From positions 11,990,183 to 12,054,182 of the forward strand of contig NC_133117.1 of the NCBI RefSeq assembly GCF_022965805.1: a DNA stretch of 64,000 nt, read 5' to 3'. Made by a program: the position numbers and the translations under genes. Below the pieces are notes generated by a model. It ran no database searches. It had not been told where the DNA came from and was given only the letters and a program-made list of their open reading frames with translations. The stretch is from Primulina eburnea (Eukaryota; Streptophyta; Magnoliopsida; Lamiales; Gesneriaceae). Of this stretch, positions 22,502-34,277 are shown piece after piece (position 1 is the stretch's first letter; each line of letters starts with the position of its first letter).

Positions 22502-24452
22502 GGTTGGGTCATATTGCTAGTGATTGTCCTAATAAGAGGGTGATGTTTTTGAATGATTATGGTGAGTATGAGTCTCAAAGTGAGGGAGATGGCGAGGGTA
22601 GTGATGGTGATATGCCTGCGTTGGAGGATCCCGATGAGGGATATGAGTTGGTTTTAGGAGAGCGCTAGTGACTACACGTATCATGAGTGCCCAAGTCAAA
22701 GATGAGGAGGCTAGCCAAAGGGAGAATTTGTTCCACACTAGAAGTTTTGTGATGTGTAAGGTTTGCAATGTAATAATAGATGGGGGTAGTTGCACTAATG
22801 TGGCTAGTGTTGAGATGGTGGAGAAATTGGGGTTGCCTACAATAAAACACCCTCAACCATATAGGCTTCAATGGTTGAATGATTGTGCGGAGGTGAAAGT
22901 GAATAGGCAAGTTCTAGTTGCGTTTTCAATTGGGAAGTATATTGATGAGGTGATGTGTGATGTCGTGCCAATGCATGCTTGCCATATTTTGTTGTGTAGA
23001 CCTTGGCAATTTGATAGGCACGTTACTCATGACGGGTTCAAAAATCATTACTCATTTACTTTAAAGAAAGAATCCATTGTATTGCTTCCTTTGTCCCAAA
23101 AGCAAGTGTTGGAGGACCAATTGAAAAAGAAAAAGAGAGATGAGGTCGAAAAAAAGAGTGAATTAAAGAGTGAGGTGGCCTTAGAAAATAAAAATGAAAT
23201 GGCTGAAAAAAAGAGAGATGAAAAGAGTGAGATAGCCATACAAAAGAAAAAAGAGAGGAAAGAAAATGAGAGGAAAGAAAAAGAGAGGAAAGAGGCAAAA
23301 AAGAAATCATATATGGCCCAAAAAAGTGAGTTGAAACAATTGTTACACACACATGAGCCACTTGTGTTGATTCTTTACAAGGAGATCCTCCTTAACACAA
23401 GTGATATAGTCGGGTCTCTCCCGAGCATTGTTGTTTCCCTTTTGCTGGAATTTGACGATATATTTCCGGAGGAGCTACCTCAAGGGCTACCACCATTGAG
23501 GGGGATCGAGCACCAAATTGATTTGGTGCCCGGGAGTGCATTGCCAAATCGTCCGGCCTATAGAAGCAATCCGGAGGAGACTAAAGAGCTTCAACGGCAG
23601 GTAAGTGAATTGTTAGATAGGGGTTTTGTGCGTGAGTCCATGTCACCTTGTGCGGTACCTGTTTTATTAGTTCCTAAGAAAGATGACTCATGGCGTATGT
23701 GTGTAGATTGTAGGGCAATCAATAACATAACCATTAAGTATAGGCATCCCATTCCTAGACTAGATGATATGTTAGATGAATTGCATGGTGCTTGCATCTT
23801 CAGCAAGATTGACTTGAGGAGTGGTTATCACCAAATTAGAATGAGGGAAGGTGATGAGTGGAAAACTGCTTTTAAAACCAAGTATGGGTTATATGAGTGG
23901 ATGGTCATGCCATTTGGCTTAACTAACGCTCCTAGCACTTTTATGCGGTTAATGAATCATGTTTTGCGTGCACACATAGGGAAATTTGTTGTGGTTTACT
24001 TTGATGATATCCTAGGGTATAGCAAAAATTTGAAAGAGCATGTTAACCACTTGCGACTTGTGCTAATCACATTAAGGGCTGAAAATTTATATGCTAACTT
24101 GAAGAAATGTGAATTTTGTACTAGCAAACTTGTCTTCCTTGGGTTTGTGGTAAGTTCACAGGGTATACACGTTGATGAATACAAGGTAAGTGCTATTCGA
24201 GATTGGCCAACGCCTACTACTGTTGGTCAAGTTCGAAGATTTCATGGTCTTGCAAGCTTCTATAGGAGGTTTGTAAAGGACTTTAGCATATTGGCGGCAC
24301 CGATGACGGCGGTGATCAAGAAGAACGCTCCATTCCATTGGGGCGAGGAGCAAGAGAAGTCCTTTAATCTCATTAAGCAAAAATTAATTAATGCTCATTT
24401 ACTTGTTTTACTTGATTTTGCTAATACGTTTGAAATTGAATGTGATGCTTAA
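22502..24452 (+). pseudogene. F second copy: knuckle, protease, RT, start of RNase H
   Basis: Begins abruptly inside the zinc knuckle ([11 protein letters not shown]), with no gag or start codon. A 1-base deletion near 22663 breaks the frame. The main open stretch (22668-24452) holds protease ([12 protein letters not shown]), the Lys/Glu linker, and RT with [12 protein letters not shown] and [10 protein letters not shown], the catalytic Asp pair being intact. It ends at TAA 24450-24452, where copy 1 has TCA (Ser) in RNase H. Nearly identical to copies 1 and 3 by eye. Confidence 0.9.
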
Positions 24453-25648
24453 GGTGTAGGTATTGGTGGAGTGTTGATGCAAGGAGGGCGGCCGGTTGCA
24501 TACTTTAGTGAGAAGCTTAATGGAGCGGCCTTGAATTATCCCACATATGACAAGGAGTTCTACGCGCTTGTGAGGACCTTAGAGACGTGGCAACACTACT
24601 TGAGGCCTAAGAAGTTTGTGATTCACACGGATCATGAGTCTCTTAAGCACCTTAAGGGCCAACAGAAGTTGAACAAGTGGCATGCCAAGTGGGTGGCGTT
24701 GATAGAGACGTTCCTCTACATCATCAAGTACAAGCAAGGTAAGGAAAATTTAGTGGCCGACACACTATCACGAAGGTACGTACTAATCTCTACCTTGGAG
24801 TCAAAAATTTTGGGGTTTGAGCATGTGAAGGAACTGTATGTGCTAGATGAGGACTTTAAGAGTTTGTTTGAAACTTGTATACATGGTCCACATAAGAAAT
24901 TCTACTTGCATCATGGTTTCCTGTTTAGAGAAGATAGGTTGTGCATTCCTAAATCATCCATTCGTGAACTACTTGTTAGGGAGGCACATGGGGGTGGTTT
25001 AATGGGACATTTTGGTGTGGCTAAAACTTTAAGTGCATTGCATGAACATTTTTATTGGCCACACATGAAACGTGACGTTGAGCATGTTTGTGACAAGTGC
25101 ATTACTTGTAGGCAAGCTAAATCTAAAACACAACCACATGGCTTGTATACACCACTTCCCGCCCTTAGTGAACCTTGGGTTGAAATTTCTATGGACTTTG
25201 TTTTGGGGTTGCCTAGGACAAAGAAGGGGAGGGATTCAATATTTTTTGTTGTTGATAGATTTTCTAAGATGACACATTTTATTGCTTGTCACAAAACCGA
25301 TGATGCTTCTAACATTGCGGACTTGATCTTTAGAGAAGTCGTTGGGTCACATGGCATGCCAAAGACTATTGTGTCTGACCGTGATGTTAAGTTCTTAAGT
25401 TACTTTTGGAAGACTTTATGGGCTAAACTTGGCACAAAATTGTTGTTTTGTACTACTTGTCATCCTCAAACGGATGGGCAAACTGAAGTTGTTAATAGGA
25501 CTTTAGGAACACTTTTGCGTGCTATTCTTAAAAAGAACTTAAAGAATTGGGAGAATTGTTTGCCATTTGTTGAATTTGCTTATAATCGTTGCGTGCATCG
25601 TACTACAAATTATTCGCCATTTGAAATTGTTTATGGTTATAATCCTTT
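24453..25648 (+). pseudogene. F second copy: RNase H and integrase
   Basis: After the shared nonsense codon the frame is open from 24471 to 25667: RNase H remainder ([25 protein letters not shown]), HHCC zinc region ([26 protein letters not shown]), then catalytic core with [15 protein letters not shown] and GQTEVVNR. It lacks the C-terminal domain because copy 3 starts at 25649. It is the cleanest integrase core frame among the three copies. Confidence 0.9.
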
Positions 25649-27597
25649 GGTTGGGTCATATTGCTAGTGAGTGTCCTAATAAGAGGGTGATGTTTTTGAA
25701 TGATTATGGTGAGTATGAGTCTCAAAATGAGGGAGATGGCGAGGGTAGTGATGGTGATATGCCTGCGTTGGAGGATCCCGATGAGGGATATGGGGCGGTT
25801 GTAGGAGAAGCGCTAGTGACTAGACGTATCATGAGTGCCCAAGTCAAGGATGAGGAGGCTAGCCAAAGGGAGAATTTGTTCTACACTAGATGTTTTGTGA
25901 ATGGTAAGGTTTGCAATGTAATCATAGATGGGGGTAGTTGCACTAATGTGGCTAGTGTTGAGATGTGGAAAATTTGGGTTGCCTACAATAAAACACCCTG
26001 AACCATATAGGCTTCAATGGTTGAATGATTGTGCGGAGGTGAAAGTGAATAGGCAAGTTCTAGTTGCGTTTTCAATTGGGAAGTATATTTATGAGGTGAT
26101 GTGTGATGTGGTGCCAATGCATGCTTGCCATATTTTGTTGTGTAGACCTTGGCAATTTGATAGGCACGTTACTCATGACGGGTTCAAAAATCATTACTCA
26201 TTTACTTTAAAGAAAGAATCCATTGTATTGCTTCCTTTGTCCCAAAAGCAAGTGTTGGAGGACCAATTGAAAAAGAAAAAGAGAGATGAGGTCGAAAAAA
26301 GAGTGAATTAAAGAGTGAGGTGGCCTTAGAAAATAAAAATGAAATGGCTGAAAAAAAGAGAGATGAAAAGAGTGAGATAGCCATACAAAAGAAAAAAGAG
26401 AGGAAAGAAATTGAGGGGAAAGAAAAAGAGAGGAAAGAGGCCAAAAAGAAATCATATATGGCCCAAAAAAGTGAGTTGAAACAATTGTTACACACACATG
26501 AGCCACTTGTGTTGATTCTTTACAAGGAGATCCTCCTTAACACAAGTGATATAGTCGGGTCTCTCCCGAGCATTGTTGTTTCCCTTTTGCTGGAATTTGA
26601 CGATATATTTCCGGAGGAGCTACCTCAAGGGCTACCACCATTGAGGGGGATCGAGCACCAAATTGATTTGGTGCCCGGGAGTGCATTGCCAAATCGTCCG
26701 GCCTATAGAAGCAATCCGGAGGAGACTAAGGAGCTTCAACGGCAGGTAAGTGAATTGTTAGATAGGGGTTTTGTGCGTGAGTCCATGTCACCTTGTGCGG
26801 TACCTGTTTTATTAGTTCCTAAGAAAGATGGCTCATGGCGTATGTGTGTAGATTGTAGGGCAATCAATAACATAACCATTAAGTATAGGCATCCCATTCC
26901 TAGACTAGATGATATGTTAGATGAATTGCATGGTGCCTGCATCTTCAGCAAGATTGACTTGAGGAGTGGTTATCACCAAATTAGAATGAGGGAAGGTGAT
27001 GAGTGGAAAACTGCTTTTAAAACCAAGTATGGGTTATATGAGTGGATGGTCATGCCATTTGGCTTAACTAACGCTCCTAGCACTTTTATGCGGTTAATGA
27101 ATCATGTTTTGCATGCACACATAGGGAAATTTGGTGTGGTTTACTTTGATGATATCCTAGGGTATAGCAAAAATTTGAAAGAGCATGTTAACCACTTGAG
27201 ACTTGTGCTAATCATATTAAGGGCTGAAAATTTATATGCTAACTTGAAGAAATGTGAATTTTGTACTAGCAAACTTGTCTTCCTTGGGTTTGTGGTAAGT
27301 TCACAGGGTATACACGTTGATGAATACAAAGTAAGTGCTATTCGAGATTGGCCAACGCCTACTACTGTTGGTCAAGTTCGAAGCTTTCATGGTCTTGCAA
27401 GCTTCTATAGGAGGTTTGTAAAGGACTTTAGCATATTGGCGGCACCGATGACGGCGGTGATCAAGAAGAACGCTCCATTCCATTGGGGCGAGGAGCAAGA
27501 GAAGTCCTTTAATCTCATTAAGCAAAAATTAATTAATGCTCCTTTACTTGTTTTACTTGATTTTGCTAATACGTTTGAAATTGAATGTGATGCTTAA
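25649..27597 (+). pseudogene. F third copy: knuckle, protease, RT
   Basis: Repeats the zinc-knuckle-to-RNase H segment. The protease is disrupted by a 2-base loss near 25965 (after NVASVEM) and the Lys/Glu linker by a 1-base loss near 26300. RT (26320-27597 frame) reads [12 protein letters not shown] and [10 protein letters not shown], then ends at TAA 27595-27597, the same nonsense site as copy 2. [10 protein letters not shown] differs from [10 protein letters not shown] in copy 2. Confidence 0.9.
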
Positions 27598-29606
27598 GGT
27601 GTAGGTATTGGTGGAGTGTTGATGCAAGGAGGGCGGCCGGTTGCATACTTTAGTGAGAAGCTTAATGGAGCGGCCTTGAATTATCCCACATATGACAAGG
27701 AGTTCTATGCGCTTGTGAGGACCTTAGAGACGTGGCAACACTACTTGAGGCCTAAGGAGTTTGTGATTCACACGGATCATGAGTCTCTTAAGCACCTTAA
27801 GGGCAACAGAAGTTGAACAAGTGGCATGCCAAGTGGGTGGCGTTGATAGAGACGTTCCTCTACATCATCAAGTACAAGCAAGGTAAGGAAAATGTAGTGG
27901 CCGACGCACTATCACGAAGGTACGTACTAATCTCTACCTTGGAGTAAAAAATTTTGGGGTTTGAGCATGTGAAGGAACTGTATGTGCTAGATGAGGACTT
28001 TAAGAGTTTGTTTGAAACTTGTATGCATGGTCCACCTGAAAAATTCTACTTGCATCATGGTTTCCTGTTTAGAGAAGATAGGTTGTGCATCCCTAAATCA
28101 TCCATTCGTGAACTACTTGTTAGGGAGGCACATGGGGGTGGTTTAATGGGACATTTTGGTGTGGCTAAAACTTTAAGTGCTTTGCATGAACATTTTTATT
28201 GGCCACACATGAAACGTGACGTTGAGCGTGTTTGTGACAAGTGCATTACTTGTAGGCAAGCTAAATCTAAAACACAAACACATGGCTTGTATATACTACT
28301 TCCCGCCCCTAGTGAACCTTGGGTTGAAATTTCTATGGACTTTGTTTTGGGGTTGCCTAGGACAAAGAAGGGGAGGGATTCAATATTTGTTGTTGTTGAT
28401 AGATTTTCTAAGATGACACATTTTATTGCTTGTCACAAAACCGATGATGCTTCTAACATTGCGGACTTGTTCTTTAGAGAAGTCGTTAGGTTGCATGGCA
28501 TGCCTAAGACTATTGTGTCTGACCGTGATGTTAAGTTCTTAAGTTACTTTTGGAAGACTTTATGGGCTAAACTTGGCACAAAATTGTTGTTTTGTACTAC
28601 TTGTCGTCCTCAAACGGATGGGCAAACTGAAGTTGTTAATAGGACTTTAGGAACACTTTTGCGTGCTATTCTAAAAAAGAACTTAAAGAATTGGGAGAAT
28701 TGTTTGCCTTTTGTTGAATTTGCTTATAATCGTTGCGTGCATCGTACTACAAATTATTCGCCATTTGAAATTGTTTATGGTTTTAATCCTTTGACTCCAT
28801 TGGATTTGATGTCTTTACCTGTGAGTGAAAGGCTAAATATGGATGGCAAGAAGAAAGCTGAATTTGTTAGGGGGTTGCATGAAAAGGTCAAGGCCAACAT
28901 TGAGAAGGGAAATGAGCAATATGCCAAGCAAGCCAACAAAGGGAAGAAGAAGGTGATATTTGAGAAGGGAGATTGGGTGTGGTTACGCTTGAGGAAGGAA
29001 AGGTTTCCGAAGAAGCGACGTTCAAGGCTACTGCCTAGGGGCGATGGACCATTTCAAGTCCTTGAAAGGATCAATGACAATGCCTACAAACTCGATCTAC
29101 CAGGTGAGTATAAAGTCAGTTCTACTTTCAATGTTAGTGACTTGTCCTTGTTTGATGTAGGTGATGAGCAAGATTTGCGGACAAATCCTTTTCAAGAAGG
29201 GGAGGATGATGCGAACACGGGTGGTCAAGCTCCAAGGAAAGCATGTGATCCTTTACAGTTGCCGGACGGACCAATCAGGAGGGGACGCCTAAAGAAGTTC
29301 AAGGAGGCACTACAAGGAGTCATGAGCAAGCATGAAGGGGTCGTGATGCATGGGAGTACGTTGGGAGGCCAAAGGAATATTATTCAAGCATTAGTGAATC
29401 AGGCCGAGTCTACACGGATGTGCACACGGACCTGCACACGGGGTCCGTGCCCTTTACAGCCAAGGATGAAGAATTCCAGTGTCTACACGGACCCAAGCAC
29501 GGACCAGTACACGGGGTCCGTGTCCTTTGATATTTGCGAAGACAGTGTCTACACGGACCCGTACACGGAGGTGAGCACTGGGTCCGTGTCCCTTATTTCC
29601 AGCTGA
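27598..29606 (+). pseudogene. F third copy: RNase H and full-length integrase
   Basis: RNase H is broken by a 1-base loss near 27806 and a TAA at 27945-27947 (Glu-stop-Lys where copy 2 has Glu-Ser-Lys). From 27954 the integrase is open: HHCC zinc region, [19 protein letters not shown] and GQTEVVNR. Unlike copies 1 and 2 it continues through the C-terminal domain ([38 protein letters not shown]) into the 3' LTR, ending with [20 protein letters not shown] and a Cys/Thr-rich tail over the dyad repeats. The terminal motif fits the CR-type tail thought to guide CRM integrases. Confidence 0.88.
29194..29206 (+). promoter_or_regulatory. Polypurine tract of F
   Basis: AAGAAGGGGAGGA directly precedes the 3' LTR start TGATGCG at 29207. 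It lies inside the integrase frame. Confidence 0.88.
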
Positions 29607-30126
29607 AGTTTAGTTCTCGAGTGTACACGGACCCGGGCACGGATGGCTACACGGGGTCCGTGTCAGAGCCGGCTGCGCGAGAAATTTCCTTTCTAGAGTT
29701 TTATTATTTTTGGAGACTAGATTCTTGATATCTTTTGTTATTTAAACATATTTTGGACGAAAATTTGAACACTTTTTCAGATTATTATTGATATTTTATC
29801 ATTGTTCTTGAGTTTTCTCTCAAACAATTAAAGCTTTTGCTTTGTCAAACAAAAATCAAACTTATCAATGTTTTCAACTTTGTGGCGTTTGTCGAGCGTT
29901 CTTGTGCGGATTGTCTTAGACTAGTTCTTCGAAGGTTCATTCTAATCACGATTGTTTATTCCGTGTTTATTTGTTGCTACACTTTTCATAGTTTAGAGGT
30001 GAATATCACAACACACACTTGATTCAAAAGATCGGGACAACACAACGATTCTTTGTTCGATATTAAATTGAGGGCGCGATTCAATTTTAATCGTGTTCGC
30101 TTTTATTCGTACAAATATTCACATCA
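29207..30126 (+). mobile_element. 3' LTR of F
   Basis: 920 bp, TGATGCGAACACGG to ATTCACATCA. Scattered substitutions separate it from the 5' LTR (for example in the fourth dyad unit). It encodes the integrase tail in its first about 400 bp and carries the dyad array at 29408-29664. Confidence 0.93.
29408..29664. repeat. GGACC/GGGTCCGTG dyad repeats in F 3' LTR
   Basis: Same four-unit array as in the 5' LTR. The first three units lie within the open frame that extends from integrase. Confidence 0.9.
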
Positions 30127-30131
30127 ATATA

Positions 30132-31050
30132 TGTCCTTCCGAACTATATAAATACTATCGATGTATTTTTCCCTTTCTTGTTTATAAATTCCCTTTTCCA
30201 AGTGATAAATTATAAACATAAGAATCATTCAAGATACGGCCAGTAAAATGAAAGCATTAAGATTTGAAAAATACAAATGAAAAATAAGGAAAACTTATAT
30301 AGCATAATTCATAAATCCCAACACATGGTTTCTAGTCTTGTTCCATCTTTCCTCTAGAATAAGAATTAGTTCATAATAATACAAACAACACAATAACACA
30401 TGAATCTTAAACATACATATCAACTAAAAATAAAGAAAGAAGAAATTAGAACAAGAGTTTGGAGTGCAAGATATTTCTCTCCAGAAGTGTGCAAGAGATT
30501 TCCTAAGAATGATGCACTTGGATCTTCAATCTTCTAGCCTCCACTTATCATCCCTTGGATCCCCAATACCCTAGATAGTAAATAATAGAAGCCTTTTATA
30601 GTCCTAAACAAGTCTTTGCACGCAAAACACAAAAGTCATCAACTCCCATGCGCAGCACACCAAATTTCAGAATTTCCGGACTTTGTCTGTCAAAGACCGT
30701 GGGTGCGGTAAAGATGGCACCGCGGGTGCGGTGCTGTTTCGGGGAAAACTTTCATCTTCGAAATTCAGTGGCCGCGGGTGCAGTGCAGAGGGGACCGCGG
30801 GTGCGGTACAGCTTCGGCAAAAATTATTGAACATTGACCGTGGGTGCGGTCTCTTTATTAGCGCGGGAGCGCTGCAGCTTCGGCCTTTTTTTATCTTTTG
30901 CACTTTCCAATTAAACAATTTACTACTCCAAATTCTAATTCTAAGCTTCCAAACTACAAAAACAACAACAAATCACATAAAATCTGCTCAAAAATCACAA
31001 AATTCCAAGTTAAAAACAAGTAATAAAAGTACAATGAATTGCACTTATCA
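30132..31050 (-). mobile_element. 3' LTR of E, proximal piece
   Basis: Resumes at 'tgtccttccgaactatataaatac' after F's target duplication and ends CACTTATCA at 31050, matching 40691-41517. It has a TATA-like 'ctatataaata' near 30145 and more dyad units than the 5' LTR (30695-30893). The full 3' LTR is 1388 bp against 1297 bp for the 5' LTR. Confidence 0.92.
30695..30893. repeat. ACCGCGGGTGCGGT dyad repeats in E 3' LTR
   Basis: Three units, each with two near-copies of ACCGCGGGTGCGGT (arms ACCGC and GCGGT) followed by 'gcagcttcgg' or similar and an AT-rich spacer. The 5' LTR has fewer (41255-41345). Confidence 0.92.
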
Positions 31051-31065
31051 AACTCTACCAAACTT
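31051..31065 (-). promoter_or_regulatory. Polypurine tract of E
   Basis: The minus-strand purine-rich run AAGTTTGGTAGAGTT abuts the 3' LTR start at 31050, in the expected position. Confidence 0.65.
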
Positions 31066-32599
31066 AAGATTTTGCTAGTTCCGAGCAAAACAAAACAAAA
31101 CGAAACAAACAAGTCATGAAATACTTTAAAGAACTTGGCCTCAAGATATTTTAACTAACTCTTCATGCATTCACAATTCAAATCAATCCAACCAATTTTT
31201 CATCCGGATATAATCATGCAATCAGTTAATTTTCTTAACTTCTACTCTCTTCAACTCATGTTTCAAAACATTCTCAATCGATTTCAAATTATTTTTTTTC
31301 AAACACAAATCAAGAGGTATTTTCTGGTAAAAATTGGGTTCAAAGCAGTATTCATTCAATAAAGGGATACCCAATAAATATTTGATGCAATGAGGTATGT
31401 GTAAAATTGATCAAGATTCTTACTCAATGAAAGTGTTTATCGATTGTCCATAAGCTAGATCCTCCCAATCACTCTCCACTAGTATATTGGACAACTATGA
31501 CTAGGTTAATAGGATTTTCAATGGTTGTAATGTTAGGCCTTGGCTCATGGCTACAAATAAAGATTAGGAGTTCAAATAAGGGAGTAAGTTGAATTTTATC
31601 TCTTTTGCAAACTCCACTTTTTCTTTATTTCCATTTTTTTATTCATTTCATCTCTTTTTCTCCCCTGTTTCTCCAACTTCTTCAATCAAACATCATCCAT
31701 CATTTTTCTTTTCTTTTCTTTTGTAGGAGAATATCACTTTCTTTAATCTTTTGAATTCTTACTCCCTTGAGAAGGTAGGAAATAATTGTATAAGATATTC
31801 AAAGGGTTGGTAAATGTGGGATAATTGAAAGAATATTCGAATGGGGTCTTTTACACATATTTACGTATGCCATTCAAATTCATATAAGCTCAAAGATGTG
31901 ACAAATGATAAATTAATTTTATTTGGTGGCTTGAACGGCTCAATCGATCCAAAAATCACTTAAATCATTCCTAAATCATAATTTGTCCGTATTTCACCTC
32001 GAGTGATGTTTGGATAGTTCTAGACAAAATCTCAATTCACCAACACAAAGTAGAATTTAATCATCGTGAAAATGGTGTCTCAATGCATCAACCAAATACA
32101 TATATATTCAAAAGAAAAGTGCTTGGCTTCCAAGAAATTTCAAGAACACAATTCTTTTCTCATATAGGCTCAAGAGGGCTTTAAATGAATATTTATGAAC
32201 AATATAAATAGGCCCAAATAAAATCAAATATTGCCTCAATCATATATGTGTTTGCAAAAGTTTATTTCAATCTCAAATGAAAATCACAGAGTTGTATAGA
32301 AATTATAAGTCTCAAATTTACCAAATCTCATGATTGTTCTCTAAATTTATCAAATTGAATGATTAACATAAATGAAATGCATGACCTTTCTTTTCAATAC
32401 AATTTTTTTTTTCATTGGCCATTTCAAAATAAAAAATTTCATGACTAAAACACTACACACACACAAGCAAACAACTCAAAAAATAAACAAACAAAATAAA
32501 ATAAAATAAATCACATCTCCCCCAAACTAAAACATGTGCATCGTCCTCGATGTAAATAATCATGAAAATGAGGAGAATACATACCTCGGGCAACGAGCG
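31066..32599 (-). other. Non-coding 3' region of E
   Basis: About 1.5 kb of AT-rich DNA between the last ORF and the polypurine tract. I see no coding frame with family features, only A/T runs. Confidence 0.6.
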
Positions 32600-33768
32600 T
32601 CAGTGGTCATCGCCATCCTCATCATCTGCGTCATCTTGGGATGGTTGGAACTCCGGCGGGTGGTATATGGGTGGCCACTGTGGAGGAGGTGGAAATGGAT
32701 TACCAGAGGAAGAAGCTGATGGAAATTGCTGAGCCAAGACAGACGTAAAATCCATCATATATTCCATAAATGTATCGGTCCTAAACTGAAACTCATCCAT
32801 ATCTTGGCGTTGTTGGCGCATCTCCTCTTCCAACTGAGTTAATCTATCCCGCATATTTCTTGGTTGCGGTTGTGGTTATTGAGCTTGAGCATGGGCACGT
32901 ATTTCTGCAGCTCTTCTGTTGAATTCCATTTCAGCTCGACGTGCCGCAGCGTGTTCACCTCTGACTGACCTATGTGGTTGAATTACCACAATGAAATTTT
33001 TCAGCTTTAACAATTCTTCATTCATTGCCCAAGTCACTCCCGCGTTCTGGCATAATGCAGTGATAAGAGAAGGGTGGAGGAGTCCGCTAGGAGAATTACC
33101 TTTTGCATAATCAAGCATCGAACTCTGAAGCAATTGACCTAAATCAATTTTCCACCCCGTCATGATGCAAAAAGTAAGGATAGCTCTCTCCTTGATGACA
33201 GTGGTGGTATGCTCGGTAGGTTTAATCCTTGCATAAATAAAAGAATACCAATCTTTGGCAACACTTTTCAGATCAGAATTTACTAGGCTGACATGCACAT
33301 CATCCCTCATTCTCCACTCTGCTCTCTCTATGCAAATTGTTTGAAGAATATTATTATAATCAACATGCTCAGTCCGTTATTTTTCATATTCATCGTGCAT
33401 TACTGGAGGGATACCATATAACGTATTGATCGTATGTGCATCAAAGGCTACCATTTTTTCTCGCACCAACACCTTCAATTGATCATGCCTAACCTTGAGG
33501 TTAGCATAAAATTCTCTCACCAACGAAAGACAACATCTTGTGACTGCCTGCCAAATTCCTCCCAATGCCGAGCAGTAAGCATTAATCCAATTTCGGATCG
33601 AGGAAAACTCAAATCAAATCCCCTTTCTTTTACAATGCTTTTGTTCAAAATTTTTCCATAGTTCTCCTCCGCTTTCTCGTCCCAAAACCTGTTTGCATCG
33701 TAATTTGCAGATGATGAATCACCCTTGGATTGTTTCTTTCTTGGAGGCATTTTATCAAACACCTTCAA
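32600..33768 (-). pseudogene. Athila-type extra 3' ORF region (env-position)
   Basis: Four overlapping frame pieces read right to left from MPPRKKQSKGDSSSANYD (33768). Then come a helical block (LSLVREFYANLKVRHDQLKV; MVAFDAHTINTLYGIPPV), a second block (TTTVIKERAILTFCIMTGW; GLLHPSLITALCQNAGV) and a Gln/Pro/Asp-rich tail with a short coiled coil (RLTQLEEEMRQQRQDMDEF). It resembles the 'putative plant transposon protein' found 3' of integrase in Athila-like elements, a position sometimes called env-like. I see no membrane segment. Breaks include frameshifts near 33520 and 33370 and a TAA at about 32876. Role unknown. Confidence 0.6.
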
Positions 33769-34277
33769 ATCAACTTCTTACCCTTCAATCCACTTCACTA
33801 AATTTAATGATTCTTGCACTCCCCCAAACTTAATACTCACAATATCCACACCTCAACAATATACACAACAATCCGATCAACAATATCAACAATGTACTTC
33901 ACAAAATGTAATTTCCTTCCATAACAAATAACACCAATAATTTCGAATTCAAAGCAAATGTAGTATAGATTTGCTCACCTTGAGTGTTCAAATGTTTCTT
34001 TGAAGAACAAATTCGAAGCACCAATCAATACTTTTTGTGAAATTTTCGAACCCCTTTTAAACCCTAGGCTTGGTGTTTATTTTGTATGAAATGTAGATGG
34101 AAATTTGAGTGGATTTTGTGAAGTTATGTAGGTGTGGATTGTATTTTTGTGCTTGAAAGATCAAAATTTGAGTGTAGAATGTATTGTGAGTGGAGTTTTT
34201 CGAAGTTGAGGAGAGAAAATGGAGAAGGGTTCTTCGTTTATGCGTCGTTTCAGCCCCATTCTGATTTTTAAAATGTC

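Larger units (their letters stand above)
16757..30126 (+). mobile_element. CRM-like chromovirus F with triplicated pol
   Basis: A complete LTR element of 13.4 kb flanked by ATATA (16752-16756 and 30127-30131). LTRs are 919 and 920 bp and begin TGATRCGAACACGGG. It has a tRNA-Met primer site, a gag-pol ORF and a polypurine tract. The integrase reading frame runs on into the 3' LTR with a [13 protein letters not shown] motif, a trait known for CRM-type chromoviruses. The segment from zinc knuckle to integrase is present three times in tandem (19355-22501, 22502-25648, 25649-28792). Lineage assignment is from motifs only. Confidence 0.88.
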
